A stretch of 64,000 nucleotides of DNA from Chamaelirium japonicum. Its lineage: Eukaryota; Streptophyta; Magnoliopsida; Liliales; Melanthiaceae. The stretch's first letter is position 1. Each line of letters begins with the position of its first letter. Below the pieces are notes generated by a model. That model saw only the letters and a program-made list of their open reading frames with translations. It was not told the origin of the DNA and ran no database searches. Shown here one piece after another: positions 45,801 through 58,273 of the stretch. Both the position numbers and the translations under genes were made by a program. Location: positions 46,811,979 to 46,875,978 of the forward strand of contig OX393557.1 in NCBI GenBank assembly GCA_947650365.1, written 5' to 3'.

Positions 45801-45971
45801 ACTCCTTATTACGTTGACCAAGTTTAATCTTCACATTGTACCTAGAGAGAGAAAACCAAACCCCAATCTGCACAAACCCTTGGAGATAAATCTAGACTCG
45901 CTTGAGCGGCTAGGATAAGATGGCAGATCAGATTCCACTAATCCTAACCCCGGATGCTAACTAGTCAGGAC
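42880..45971 (-). other. TWD1 intron 3, unclassified
   Basis: Contains a duplicated ttcctcacgacagaacgtga segment (43970-43995 and 44028-44055) and a GGGTTTGGG/CCCAACC-rich region at 44330-44870, likely another inverted-repeat element. Minus frames at 45124-45873 (for example RNKEWWCVMVSQDGSDWVPL) are open in pieces but not recognised. Confidence 0.35.
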
Positions 45972-46656
45972 CAGTGTTTTCAGAGGCGGGGGCGTAAGGC
46001 GGGGCGTTTTGCCTGATGTGGGGCGGGGCGTAAGCCCCAGGGCGTGGGGCGTAAGCCCCATGAATTTTTTATTTTTTAATTTAAAAAATATATAGAAATA
46101 AAAAATATTATATAAATAGTGAAAATAGATTAAAAACAAACAAAATAAAAAATATTATGAACAAACAAAGCATTTAAGTCTACAAAATTGGTTGATAAAT
46201 CACAAATATATACAAAACGATAATAAAAATGAACTTATCATTGTCTTTCAAGATCATTTAAGATCTAATTCTAAATTTCTAACCAAAATTCAAACTATCT
46301 ACGTTTATATTCCATAGATTCTATCATTCTATACATGATATATAACCAATTTAAAACAACTTTAGTTCCCAAGAATGTCATAATCGCCATCCAAGAGAGT
46401 AAGACACATATAAAAGATCACACGGTAGCAATTAAATCATTTTTTTTCAACTATGCAGACAAACTCCAGTGGGACGTAAGCCCAGGCCATTGGGGCGTAA
46501 AAGGCGTGCCCGGGCGTTCGGGGCGTACGCCCCAGTGGTTCGGGCGTAAGCCCCACAGGAAAAAAGCCCCAACTTGATCCGCCCCGGGCGTTTTGGGACC
46601 GCCCCGCCTCGGGGCGCGCCCCGGGCGTACCCCGGGGCGAGTTTTTTAAAACACTG
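45972..46656. mobile_element. hAT MITE, second copy of the AGGCG family
   Basis: A 685 bp element with an exact 8 bp duplication, gtcaggac, at 45964-45971 and 46657-46664. Ends CAGTGTTTTCAGAGGCGG and CAGTGTTTTAAAAAACTC (inverse). Close to the copy at 26099-26766 over its whole length. Both lie in large TWD1 introns. Confidence 0.93.
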
Positions 46657-46664
46657 GTCAGGAC

Positions 46665-47927
46665 GAGTACGAAGCAAGCTTGACTCATCTAAGAACACCA
46701 TCTATGCAGACCCGACTCAAGTTAACTAGGTGGCTAACACCACTAATGATTCAACGAGCCAACATGACTTCTCGACGACTTAACTAGAAGGACAAGGTTG
46801 ACCCAACTTAACCAGTCTCTACCAAGCCACCAGTTGGACTCAATTTAACCAAATGGCACCTAACGACAAAACCTACTATCTTAGCTACTTTAAATTAAAA
46901 CTTGACACCTAAGTACCCGACTTCGGTAGGCCCGGTGATGCCCCTGCATCACATGATATTCCCTTATTTTGCCTTTTTAACTTTGTTTATTTATTATGCC
47001 CCATATAAACTAAAATGCATCGAGTAAAATTGGTACTGCTGAATACAGTTGGTCTCTATAGTTCTACATAATTCAATAATTCAATTCAGACTAAAGTTTT
47101 TGGGATCATAGTTAGAAGTAACTTCCTTGGTAACCAACTCCAAATCCAAGAAAACCATCACTTCACCAGAAATCATAATTAGAGAGCAGTCTATCTTGTG
47201 ATAACCTGCCCCTTGAATATGGTAAAATTTATTGGTGTAGATTTATTATTTAATGTAGACCTTGGTCTCCAGATTTGGGGGCTCTTAAAAAAGACCTAAT
47301 GACTTCGTGATGGCTGAGTCTCAGACGTATTCTGCTTCATTATTCATTTAGCTTTGAGCCATTTGAAGTAAAAAAGGATGCAGATTTCAAAGAAGGTATT
47401 GCCTGGCTAGGAGATTTTGTTCGATTACCTAATAGTGTCATCTATATGTGCTTCTCGAAGGCTTGAGCTACTACACTTACTAGGACATCAGCTAAGTTGT
47501 GTGCACAACATACTTGAATTTTATAGAAGAAAGGTTAATACATGATATGGCCCTTGTGACCATGAGGCTATATCAGGTTTCTAAGGTTTGGGTTCTCTTG
47601 GAGAAGATCATGCGATATTTTTATTCTTCTTTCTCTATAATTAAAATAATGATTGCCTAGTTCGATGATGATCTAGTTATTATCGGATATCTTTTGAGAT
47701 AATCCTCTATGTAACCCTCCGTATATGTCCTCGTCTTTTCAGAACACCGGCTAAAAACACATCAGAAGTAGGAATCAAGCTAAAAGGCAATGATCATGTG
47801 AATTATATTATGTGTAAACATACAATGTTATTTATAAAGTAAATAACCAATGTCCACCAAGGAAGTTAACAAATAACACACCCATCATTATGTGGACGAG
47901 AGAAAGGAATCAATCATTGATACTTAC
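46665..47927 (-). other. TWD1 intron 3, beginning
   Basis: AT-rich intron sequence immediately downstream of coding exon 2. No element with defined ends seen. Confidence 0.4.
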
Positions 47928-48110
47928 AAAAACAAGTTGAGAAATTTGTTGGTTTCTGACCATGACCTTCCTTAATGATTTGCTTGGTTACTTTATCATG
48001 TAGGACTTCCACCTCCGAATCAGCTTTTGGCAGACCTTTGTCATCCTCCGGAGGTTCATTACGCACAAATGCAACATCCTCGGTAATGAGGTCGTTGTTA
48101 ACATCAGGAC
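47928..48110 (-). CDS. TWD1: FKBP42/TWD1, coding exon 2
   Basis: Encodes about residues 13-73: GPDVNNDLITEDVAFVRNEP, then the conserved block ADSEVEVLHDKVTKQIIKEG with HGQKPTNFSTCF, the start of the FKBP domain. The N-terminal acidic linker is poorly conserved, as in other TWD1 proteins. Acceptor TTTCACAG/GTCCTG at 48111/48110; donor TTTTT/GTAAGTATC at 47928/47927. Confidence 0.9.
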
Positions 48111-49848
48111 CTGTGAAAGCAAATGTTTATAGTTTGATCATTTGCCTATTGAAAATAACAATAAGTAGACACGAAAGAGCCTAAATTACTGCTCACGCCT
48201 CTGCTAATATCAAGTATTACGTTAAAGATTTATTCAGCAAGAGATAAAGGCACGATCTTGAAGGGGCCATTGGAGAATCAGTAATGCAGTCAGCTTTGAA
48301 TGGGAAAATAGACAACTAGTCATACAGATCTTAACATGCATCTCAAATCAAAAATGGTTTGAAGCAAGAAACTTTATTATATAAAGATTGAACCTTAAGA
48401 TACATTTAAGATTACATCAAAAAGTGTAACCAAGTGTACCAAACAATTAGAAATGAAGAAAACATATGACTAACACCCAGAGTATAGGTAACAACATCAG
48501 GCCAAACCCAACCCAGTATGGATGACACTATACACATTCAAAACTCAAGGGAGTTCACTTCCATTTATATCCTACTTTTTAGTCTATTTGATGGGTTCTG
48601 TTATTTGGAATCAAACATAAAACGAGATTAAGATCTGATCTGAAATAAATTATGGATATAATCATATAAGAGGAGAAAAGAGAACAAAGATGATTCAAAT
48701 CTCCAGTGAGTAAATAGTGAATTATAAAATACTTATTCAATGAATAAAGTAAGGAGATCCACAGCATAAAAGTGCAGAAGCCCAAAAAATGTTACTATTT
48801 CAAGTAATCTTTCAATAAACTTAAACATCTCCACAACCCCAACCCCCTTCTCTTCCAAATGTATAGACCTATTCAATCTTCTTTCCTAATAAGACCTGGG
48901 ATCCTAGTAATCCTAAAATCCAACTAGTACTTGGAACAAAAGGCTCCATAAATAGGCCAAATCTTGAAGAAAAGGTTCCCATTGAACATTCCTTCATTTT
49001 TAATAATAAGATCTGTTGGAAAGTAAATATAAATGCACAATTACCTAGATTCGGACATAACAGTCCAATCCTTGACCAATTTTCATAAATTTGTGCTTTG
49101 CAGAAATTAATAGTATTTACAAGTTTCTGCAAAGATATTGATCTATTGCCTACTTGCAATTATGCATTGCTCGTAACACGCTGACAAAATTGGCATTAAG
49201 ATTCCATTGGTTAAGATTTCAAACGTGTTCTTCAATCAGACTTGAATATCGTGGTTTCATTATCGTTCTTTGTCAAATAAAAGCACAGAAAACTCAGTCT
49301 AGCATACAACTTCATTAAATCACACTAAAATATTGTTTTGGGTAGCTTTAGAAAACTTATTTCAGTAAGGCAAAATAAGTCTTTTTTTAGGATCCTGAAT
49401 AAAAAGCCCCTAAATTTCGATAGTACCAAATTTTGGTGAAAATCCCAATAGATTTTGATTGAAATTCAAACAATTTTTGAAAAAACATTGAAATGAAGCC
49501 TCGGTATGGACTGAATCCTAAATTTTAGTTAAAACCAAGAATTTCTCCGGTTGACGTCTTTCTTTTCACGGAAAATCCAACTACATTGATTCCTGATGCA
49601 TTATCCATGTGGTAAACAGTATCTTCCGACCATTTGGCCCATCACCCATGTGCTAAATAGCATCTTTTATGTTTGGATATGCAACTCACATGCTAAAGAT
49701 GATCTCTTTCCTTGCTTCAAGCGGCATTATTGAGACCCAACATAGTGCTTTTCTTCACATTTGAGAAAGCATCTTCTGAGTAATGACCCATCCCGTCAAT
49801 CCTTATCCCTATTCATCTAACTAGAAGAAGCACATCCAAGATTATGAG
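48111..49848 (-). other. TWD1 intron 2, left part
   Basis: AT-rich intron. Words like aattttggtgaaaat and aaatttcgatag near 49410-49540 suggest an old element. No exon. Confidence 0.4.
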
Positions 49849-50362
49849 TGTGACGACCAAGATCCAATAGCCAAGATCCAAGACTCCTGAGGCTGTGATG
49901 CCAAGATAGATGAGGTGAGGTGAGGTGAGGTGAGGTGCGATATACAAGGCCACGAGTTAGCCCCACAGCGCCTGGAGAGCAGTGTAGTCAAGACGTCACC
50001 TAGGCACCGCCTAGGCGTTTTGGAGCTCTGACCACCTAAGCAGTGGCTAAAAGGGCGATGAAGTCTAGGCAGCCACCTAGACCACCGCCTGAGCGCCTAG
50101 GTGCCTGGCCATAGGCACCTACTTTTGTAATTGGTTTTTATTTTTGGTTTTTTTTTAATTAGTCAGATTCAAATTGAGTTTTCTTGGATCCCATTTGGTT
50201 TTATAGGTCCATGTTGCTTTATAGATAGCCAACACTATGCCATCATTAATGGAAAAAAACTATCATGTCTATGTTCTCAGAGTTTGAAGAGAAAAAAGTC
50301 GAAAGAGACATATAAGGATTATGCATATAAGAGTGACGATGATGTAGATGGTTAGGTGATTT

Positions 50363-51495
50363 CTATGAAGCACGGATACTTCAAAATACATTAAGTACCC
50401 GTACCGAATACGTATCGGACACGGATACGGCCCGGATACTGCTCGAATACGTGTCCAATACGTTTCTAGCGTATCCTGGATTTAAAAATACCAAGATACG
50501 GCCCGATACGGCCGGGATACAGGAGGGATACGGTCGGGATACTGGAGGGATACGGCGGGATACGGGAGAGATACGGCTGATCGGTTTGGGCTTGGGTTAT
50601 CGAGTTTGGGTTTGATTAAAAGTTAAACTCAAACCCAAACACAAACCCACTGTCCCACACTAAAAGATTTAAGGGTAAATTGCACAAAGACCCCTATAGT
50701 TTGACCGATTATCACTTACACCCCCTCATGTTTAAAACCCTACAAATGCCCCCTCTGGAGGAGGTGCAAGTTATATGTTTTTCAAACTGTAGGGGATCTA
50801 TGTGTAATTTACCCAAGATTTAACCCCACCCCATCCTGTTTTTTTGTATCTAGCGAGAGGAGAGGGAAAGCACAGAGGCAAGCGTCCGCCCGTCCACCGT
50901 TCGCTATCGTTCGCCTGACTGCAGCTGTCTGCGCACGACTACAGCCGTTAGCCGCCCGTCCGTCACCCGACTTAGTCGCCCACCGTCCCCCCGCACCCGT
51001 CCTCTGCCCGATTGCAACCGTCCGCCGTTCACCCGTCTCTCTCCCTCACAGCCCCATCTCTCTCTCTCCCTCCCTCTCTCTCTCTCGCTTTCTCTCTCTC
51101 GCTCTCCCTCAGAGCCCCATTTGCAGGCTTTCTAACCCGCCGCCAGGCTCTACAGGTATGTAATAAGATCGATAAAAAACAGTGATAAAATATTGAGCCA
51201 ATTATGAAAAATTTATTAATTTTTTTTTCAAAAAACAGTGATAAATTATAGCAATTAATATTTTGTTTATATTGAATATGCAACAACCCGTGCTTCTATA
51301 GTGAATATGTTCTTTATGATGCATTCTATCAATTAATAGTTCTATAAATTAATAATTTAGTATTTTATTTAAAATTTATATTTAAAAAATAATAATTTAT
51401 TGCCGTACCCGTATCCTACCTTTTTAAGATTTGTCGTATTGCAGTACCTGTATCGTATCGTACCCGTATCCCGTATTCGTATCTGTGCTTCTTAG
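50363..51495. mobile_element. hAT element (TIR CTATGAAGCACGGATAC)
   Basis: A 1133 bp element with an exact 8 bp duplication, ggtgattt, at 50355-50362 and 51496-51503. Ends CTATGAAGCACGGATAC and, inverted, CTAAGAAGCACAGATAC. GATACGG/CCCGTATC words recur many times next to each end. The centre has a CT-rich tract (51055-51115). No transposase frame. Confidence 0.9.
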
Positions 51496-52251
51496 GGTGA
51501 TTTAGATGAGAAATTTTAATTGTTTTTTTTATGGGATACGTGGTTGTGAAATGTTCCAAAAAATAATAGATTACCAAATATGGTTATATTTCTGCTTATG
51601 ATATTTGCTTGAATTTATGGCTATAATAGGGTTATTTTACTCTTGCTGGTATGTGATTAATATTTGTAACGTATAATCATTGTGGTTAACACATGATTAT
51701 TATTTGCTGCAATAATAATGGCTTTGTAGCTTATCATATGCAGTGGATCATACCCATTTTCAAAAAGTATTATTTCGACCATATCTATCTATGAAGCACC
51801 GACACTCTCGGAACCTCAACGTGTCCGTGTCCGTGTCCGACACGTGTCGGACATCGACACTCGTCCGACACTCTCCGACACGTGTCGGACACACAAAAAA
51901 ACGTATCTTCTATGAAGAAAGGTTGTCCGACACGTGTCGGATGCGTGTTGGAGCGTGTCGGATATTACCGGAGGGGCTTTTTTTCTCATTTGAAGATGTT
52001 GAGGTTCTCGAGATTGCGAATCTTTCCATCAATGAGCTGGATATGGAGGCCGTGGTCTTCACGTCGATGGTGATGATGTAGTAACACTTGACGTTGGCCT
52101 TGATGGATGATGATTTTATGCGTGTTTTATTTGTTTTTTTGTATTTTGAAAGTTTGAAACTATACACTTGAATCATTTATGATGTTTGTTGGAGACTTTT
52201 TTAGTTAACTATTAGCATTATGTTTGATTATAAATCATAATATAAGACTTG

Positions 52252-52252
<1 letters not shown>

Positions 52253-52334
<82 letters not shown>
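52253..52334. repeat. (TA)n microsatellite
   Basis: Uninterrupted TA repeat of about 82 bp left of the first foldback element. Confidence 0.97.
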
Positions 52335-52337
<3 letters not shown>

Positions 52338-52573
52338 CTGGGATCCGTTGACAACCCAAAATGAGAGGTAAATTTACCTCCCATTTTTAACTTGATTCAA
52401 TCGGTGGATAGAGGTTTCCGAATTTGCTGATTTTTTGTGAGGATGATCAACATGGCAAGTTGATCATCCTCACAAAAAATCAGCAAATTCGGAAACCTCT
52501 AACCAACGATTATGGCGAGTTGTAAATGGGAGGTAAATTTATCTCCCATTTTGGGTTGTCAACGGATCCCACC

Positions 52574-52575
<2 letters not shown>
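52335..52575. mobile_element. foldback element 1 (241 bp palindrome)
   Basis: Left arm begins GGGCTGGGATCCGTTGACAA and the right arm is nearly its reverse complement, centred near 52455 with a loop of about 10 bp (arms GAGGATGATCAA / TTGATCATCCTC). It sits between two (TA)n tracts. No coding capacity. It shares no 29 bp hairpin motif with the other two foldbacks. Confidence 0.85.

Positions 52576-52653
<78 letters not shown>
52576..52653. repeat. (TA)n microsatellite with one TG step
   Basis: About 78 bp of TA repeat with one interruption (tatatgtata) between foldbacks 1 and 2. Confidence 0.97.
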
Positions 52654-52655
<2 letters not shown>

Positions 52656-53553
52656 GAAATGGGTTCCTGGTACATTGTACCAGGGTATTGCCTGAGACAG
52701 TGCTCCGTATGCTGCCAAGTGGAATAGGGGACCAGCTGTACTCCATACGGGTGCGAAACCTGCGAAAATTCTTTATTTGCGAAACCCAGCCGTAGCCGTC
52801 CGATCAACCGATCGAACGATCGGTGTTCACCCCGCCCACTGACCGCAGCTGTTACTGTGCCGGGCACAGTAACAGCGATTTCGGTGGGTGGGGTGAACCC
52901 TGGCTGTCCGATCGGCGTGAATCGAACGGCCAAATATCTCTCCCGCCGGTTAAAATTGTTAATCGTTCGATCGAATGATCGAACGGGTGAGATCCCGTGG
53001 GACACCATCAAATAGGACAAAAGGTAATGATTGTAATCATTACCTTTTGTCCTATTTGATTGTTTCCCACGGGATCTCACCCGTTCGATCATTCGATCGA
53101 ACGGTTAAAAATTTTAACCGGCCGGAGAGAAATTTGACCGCTCGATTCACGCCGATCGGACGGCCAGGGTTCACCCCACCCACTACCTTTTGTCCTATTT
53201 GTTGGTTTCCCATGGGATCTCACCCGTTCGATCGTTCGATCGAACGGTTAAAAATTTTAACCGGCTGGAGAGATATTTGGTCGTTCGATTCACGCCGATC
53301 GGACGGCCAGCGTTCACCCCACCCACCGAAATCGCTGTTACTGTGCCCGGCACAGTAACAGCTAAGGTCGGTGGGCGGGGTGAACACCGATCGTTCGATC
53401 GGTTGATCGGACGGCTACGGCTGGGTTTCGCAAATAAAGAATTTTCGCAGGTTTCGCACCCGTATGGAGTACAGCTGGTCCCCTATTCCACTTGGCAGCA
53501 TACGGAGCACTGTCTCAGGCAATACTCTGGTACAATGTACCAGGAACCCATTT

Positions 53554-53556
<3 letters not shown>
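52654..53556. mobile_element. foldback element 2 (903 bp, asymmetric palindrome)
   Basis: The outer 390 bp arms are near-perfect inverted repeats starting GGGAAATGGGTTCCTGGTAC. Each arm holds one 29 bp hairpin GCTGTTACTGTG..CACAGTAACAGC (52848-52876, 53334-53362). The central palindrome (AGGTAATGATT/AATCATTACCT) is centred near 53036, not mid-element, because a block of about 130 bp (CCTTTTGTCCTATTTG to CACCCACC) is duplicated in the right arm at about 53050-53185 and 53187-53325. Flanked on both sides by (TA)n. Confidence 0.88.

Positions 53557-53607
<51 letters not shown>
53557..53607. repeat. (TA)n microsatellite
   Basis: 51 bp TA repeat between foldbacks 2 and 3. Confidence 0.97.
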
Positions 53608-54245
<638 letters not shown>

Positions 54246-54599
54246 CAGCGTGTCCCCTAACGTGTCCGTGTCCTGGTTTTTTAAAAAATATCGTGTCGGC
54301 GTGTCCGTGTCGTGTCGTGTCTGTGTCCGGTGTTCTTGTCCGTTCTTATTAGATATCTATCTCTAAAAATTAAATTTTATTATGCATAAAATCACAAATT
54401 ACTTATGTACATATATATATATGACTTATATTTATTTAATATGTTTAATTTTTATCGCCTAGGCCTCGCCTAAGCAAACCAAATCACCTAGGCATCGCCT
54501 TGACTACACTGCTGGAGAGGAAATCATGAGCTACTTATATAATTTTTCCTCCCAAACATAGAAGACACATTTTAAAATTGTGCGCCTCTACGGATTTCG

Positions 54600-54676
54600 T
54601 AAGAACTCCGTAGTTAAGCGTGCTCGAGCGAGAGTAATACTATGATGGGTGATCCCCTGGGAAGTCCTCGTGCGGG
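54600..54676 (+). repeat. 5S rRNA-like segment in Cassandra LTR 1
   Basis: TAAGAACTCCGTAGTTAAGC, then GTGCTCGAGCGAGAGTAATA and GATGGGTGATCCCCTGGGAA correspond to about nucleotides 30-105 of plant 5S rRNA with a handful of changes, covering the internal pol III promoter. It is LTR sequence, not a 5S gene: the 5' third is missing. Confidence 0.9.
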
Positions 54677-54726
54677 CACGAGTAAAGCGGACAATATCTT
54701 GTGTGTTTGGGGCGGATGTTACAAAA

Positions 54727-54739
54727 TGGTATCAGAGCC
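54727..54739 (+). other. Cassandra primer-binding site
   Basis: TGGTATCAGAGCC, complementary to initiator tRNA-Met, three bases after the LTR 1 end. Confidence 0.9.
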
Positions 54740-54907
54740 GGTTCTTCTCGGGATGGATGAGTCTAACCCTACACGTAGACGTGTAGCCCTTAAGGGGGGT
54801 AGATTGTGACGACCAAAAGCCAAGACTCCTGAGGCTGTGATGCCAAGATGGATGAGATGAAGTGAGGTGCAGTGTACAAGACTACGAGTTAGCCCCCCAT
54901 CGCCTGG

Positions 54908-55293
54908 CATAGTTACCAAATCGGACGTTTTTTTGAAAAAAAACGCGTATCGATCCGAAGTCGTAGATAATAGGAAAAAAACTCATTTTTTAAAAAAAAA
55001 ACGTCCGTACACGTTTTATACGCGTTTAAAACGGAAAAAACGCGTATAAAACACGTCAGGTTTGGTCCGGGTTTAAATTGGGGGTTTCATTTTGTTCATG
55101 CTTAATAAACGCATATGCTATATGTTTTGAACTTTTGATTACTTAATGTTGGAAAATGACATATATACATACTTGGTATAATTGTTAAGATTTTTTTTGT
55201 TTTTTTCGATGTTTTCACGTTTTTTTTTCCGTTTTCATCGTATCTTTTCGATTTTTTTCCTTGCCGTTTTTTTTTTCCGACTTGGTAACTATG
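54908..55293. mobile_element. hAT MITE (CATAGTTACCAAATCGG) in Cassandra LTR 2
   Basis: A 386 bp element with an exact 8 bp duplication, tcgcctgg, at 54900-54907 and 55294-55301. Very similar to the copy at 22969-23390 (same ends and AAAACGCG/CCGTTTT words). Confidence 0.93.
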
Positions 55294-55387
55294 TCGCCTG
55301 GAGAGAAGAAGATCTTGAACTACTTATATAATTTTTCCTCCCAAACATAGAAGACCGTTTTAAAACCATGCGCCGTTACGGATTTCG

Positions 55388-55465
55388 TAAGAACTCCGTA
55401 ATTAAGCGTGCTTGGGCGAGAGTAGTAATAGGATGGGTGACCCCCTGGGAAGTCCTCATGCAGGC
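55388..55465 (+). repeat. 5S rRNA-like segment in Cassandra LTR 2
   Basis: TAAGAACTCCGTAATTAAGC, TGCTTGGGCGAGAGTAGTAA, GATGGGTGACCCCCTGGGAA. Closer to true 5S rRNA than the LTR 1 copy in the GCTTGGGCGAGAGTAGTA part. Confidence 0.9.
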
Positions 55466-55475
55466 ACGGGCAAAG

Positions 55476-56128
55476 TATTTTCCTCCATTTAGGATTTTTT
55501 TCTTAAAAGACCGACAATTGGCCGAAAAGTATCAAGAAATTCCGACATTTCCACAAAAAAAAAATTCCTTATAATTATAACTACGAAATTTCTAGCAATA
55601 TTTTTTCGAAATCTGACAAATTGCCTCTTTTTTTTACTGAACGAAATCCGCATCAAAAACGACATTTGAAACCTTGATAATGATTCTACAACATTGGTTG
55701 CATCATTTATTACTAAAATGAAGAATAAAAGGTTAGAAGAAGTTGATTGACTTGATTCTATAGAACATAATATATAAAGGCATAGACATCTATTTTACTT
55801 CATAGCATTATGTGTGTGATAAATTCCATTCACATGCAATCATTCTTGTATACCTAACGAGGAATATAGCTAGAGTAGTTAAGTGACAAGGATTTCCTAG
55901 GCATTTCAGCAATGTAGTTGGAGAACAGATATAACTAAATGTAACAATTATGATAACCTTTCAAAGATGAGCAAAGAGTAAACCATATGTCAAACAAAAA
56001 AATGGGAGTTACCTATATCAGATTTCTGACTAGAAATTACATGGTCTAACAAAAATCCAGGAACATAATTAGTATTTGGAAGACCAAGTAGAACCAAAAG
56101 TTCAACAATACAAACTGGAGCGTTGTAC
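55476..56128 (-). other. TWD1 intron 2, first part, with an unclassified repeat
   Basis: Immediately after the truncated Cassandra LTR comes sequence with ccgacaatt, cgacattt and caaggtttc-like words, also seen at 56300-56790. It probably belongs to an inverted-repeat element that removed the LTR end; its boundaries are unclear. Confidence 0.35.
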
Positions 56129-56165
56129 CATTTGACTGACTGTGCTTATCCTGAGTATCCACCAT
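56129..56165 (-). CDS. TWD1: FKBP42/TWD1, coding exon 1 (start)
   Basis: Begins ATGGTGGATACTCAGGATAA and encodes MVDTQDKHSQSN plus the first base of Gly13, before the donor AAATG/GTACAACG at 56129/56128. The acceptor TTAATTGCAG at 56181 places 15 bp of 5' UTR ahead of the ATG in this exon. Joined to the next exon it gives an acidic, Gln/Asp-rich N-terminus like that of known TWD1 proteins, and phase and total length fit. A skipped micro-exon near 56020 (between TTTCTAG and GTAACT) was considered, but stops appear in the phases allowed by this donor. Confidence 0.75.
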
Positions 56166-57180
56166 CCTTGAATGAGACCTCTGCAATTAATAAAATTAAT
56201 TAAATTAGTTCTTGAAAGAAAAACAAAACATAAACAAGAAATTGCTTATCTCATAAAACCATGGAATTAGATGTCGACGAAATCACCGAACTATGTCTTT
56301 TTTTCAAGGGTCCTACATAGAAATTGTCCGAATTTTTAAAAGTACCAAATTTCCTTCCGACATAACGAAATGTCGGTCGAAATGACCGACATTTGATCGA
56401 AATCTGACAATTTGTATTTTTTCCAAACAATTTCACTGAAAATTTTTATCTTTTTTAACAAAACAAAGCTCATCTTTATCAGTAAGAAATTACATTTTTT
56501 TATTTTGATTTTTTTTTCATAATAGACAATATTTTACTGACATATTTATCCTGAAGTATTGTTGAAATATTCCATCTTTTTCATATCAAACGAACAAAAT
56601 CAAAATCTGATCGAAAAATGATAAATTTTCATCGAAAAACACCAAAATTTAACCGAAAAACAAAATTTTTCTACCAAAATTTGTCTTTCCATTTTACAAT
56701 TTTTCCACCGACAAATTACCAAAAAAAAATAAAAACCTTTTTTTGGCCGACCGACATGGACACCGAAAACGACATTTAAAACCTTGCATAAAACTTGATG
56801 ATATTTATAGCACAAAAGTTCCAAGCCTTTTTTCCCCTCGAAACTAAAAATATCATAATGGCATCGAAGAATCATCCAAGTGAATTTCCCAAAGTTTTTG
56901 ATACAAACTGCTCGAAGGAGGGAACTAGGCTTCCTAGGGGCCTCTATCAAGCTTTCTTTAGAGGACCATTAAGCCGCAAAAATGATATTTCTAACTTCTT
57001 TTAGATAACTACAGCAAAGTAGAAAAGGGAAATGTACAAAATCTGTGGAGACTTTATGCGCAATTTTAGGATATTAGTCCAGTCAGCCACTGATTTATTG
57101 TTCTCTTTTTTTCTTTAATAAATTATTTATTTATTTAAAAATCAATAACTAAGTTGGTCATGCATTTTTTTGTATAAATG

Positions 57181-57238
57181 ACATGTGTTTCTTTGCATAT
57201 GCATTGTTATAACAATGCATATGCAAAGAAACACATGT
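57181..57238. repeat. 58 bp perfect palindrome
   Basis: The left half begins ACATGTGTTTCTTTGCATAT; its exact reverse complement follows with no spacer, centre between 57209 and 57210. No mismatch in 29 bp arms. Lies in the 5' UTR intron of TWD1. Confidence 0.95.
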
Positions 57239-57463
57239 TCATAGCTATACTTGTTTGTTTGTTTATGTCATTTGTACATATTTGTGCATGTGTTTATGCC
57301 CCCAGTGGAGATCATATGTGCAAATAAGTGATGGGTTTCTATTTGTTCATGGGGTGAGATGAATTCTCAAAAGACTAGCTAGCGACACATTTGAACATGT
57401 ACAACCGGCTACACATCTAAAAAAGTAACAACCAAACATAAAATTTTGCTTGTACCTGTGCAA

Positions 57464-57543
57464 ATAGAAACACACCCCTATTTGCACAGGATCCAAACAA
57501 TCCTAGAAACACACCCCTATTTGCACAGGATCCAAACAATCCC
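57464..57543. repeat. 39 bp tandem duplication
   Basis: aaacacacccctatttgcac with aggatccaaacaatcctag is repeated twice head to tail with one change at the end. Confidence 0.85.
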
Positions 57544-57986
57544 TAGGTGAATTGTACCGTTTTTCCCTCTTGCTCCTCTTTTCTTCACTTTTTTTTTTCA
57601 TTTCTCCTTTTCTTCTTATTATTCTTCCAAACACAAATCAAATTACTCGAAACGAGTCGGATTTTAGCCAAACCTTACCACAAGCCGAACAAATTTTTGT
57701 TCAAGATAGTACACCAAATTAATGATTCACTATTGAATTACTTCTGAAAGAATTATCAACAGCATTACGATGCCAACGCAAACATTTGTTAGCCAACATT
57801 AGCCCCTAGAAAGGATCAGATTCCCAAGTTAAGTTGCATATGAACTCTAATGGAACAAAACCTAGAGGGGCAGTGAGTCAGTGACGCGGGACAAACGTAG
57901 GAACAAAGAGCTCACAAGAAAATTAAATATTTTAGATTTAATTTCAGCAACATCACAAAAAGAGAGAGGGGAAGGAGGAGGATGAC

Positions 57987-58240
57987 CTGGTCGGTGAGGG
58001 GGTTCCTCCTCGGCTAAGCCGCGGGCTCCTCCTCTGGCCTATCTCCGGCTCCCTCCTCCTTGCTCCGGCCGGCTGCGCGCGCACCACATCCGCAAGAGGA
58101 GAGGGGTGAGGGTGAGAACGAAAGAGGAAGAGAAGATCGGGGAGAAGGACGTCTAAGGTTTGGGGGATTTGAGATCTTGAAGAGAGGTGAGAAAATGAGT
58201 TCAGATCTCCTTCAGTCGAGTTGAGATCTCCTTCCTTCAG
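57987..58240 (-). other. TWD1: FKBP42/TWD1 5' untranslated exon (predicted)
   Basis: GC- and CT-rich sequence on the minus strand between a TATA-like box and a donor CGACCAG/GTCATCC at 57987/57986. The sequence changes from GC-rich to AT-rich at the donor. It includes a possible 16-codon upstream ORF (MWCARSRPE...). No ATG in it opens a frame joining the main CDS. The start site at about 58240 is inferred from the TATA position only. Confidence 0.55.
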
Positions 58241-58261
58241 TTGGTCGGCCCCGGTCGGCAA

Positions 58262-58269
58262 TTTTTATA
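58262..58269 (-). promoter_or_regulatory. TWD1: TATA-like box of TWD1
   Basis: Minus strand reads TAAATATAAAAATTGCC, with TATAAAAA at 58269-58262, about 30 bp upstream of the inferred start of the GC-rich 5' UTR. The Helitron terminus CTAG (58277-58274) lies 4 bp further upstream. Confidence 0.5.
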
Positions 58270-58273
58270 TTTA

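Larger units (their letters stand above)
56181..57986 (-). other. TWD1 5' UTR intron
   Basis: Intron of 1806 bp between the untranslated exon and the ATG exon. Contains a degenerate repeat (56270-56790, aaatgtcggtcgaaatgacc words), a 58 bp perfect palindrome and a 39 bp tandem duplication. Confidence 0.5.

Noticed and set aside
45124..45873. Possible gene fragments (WWCVMVSQDGSDWV)
   Set aside because: Short frames, no recognisable domain, deep inside a TWD1 intron; left as unclassified.
54600..54676. A functional 5S rRNA gene
   Set aside because: Only part of 5S is present, it recurs in both LTRs of an element with a primer site, and it has changes in the conserved region. Cassandra explains it.
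56011..56040. Micro-exon between TWD1 coding exons 1 and 2
   Set aside because: TTTCTAG...GTAACT could delimit about 17 bp, but with the donor at 56129 its allowed phase has a stop, and the direct join fits.
57953..58261. 102-codon minus frame as the TWD1 N-terminus
   Set aside because: It has no ATG start, runs across the predicted donor and shows no similarity to TWD1; the ATG exon at 56165 joins in phase and gives the expected length.
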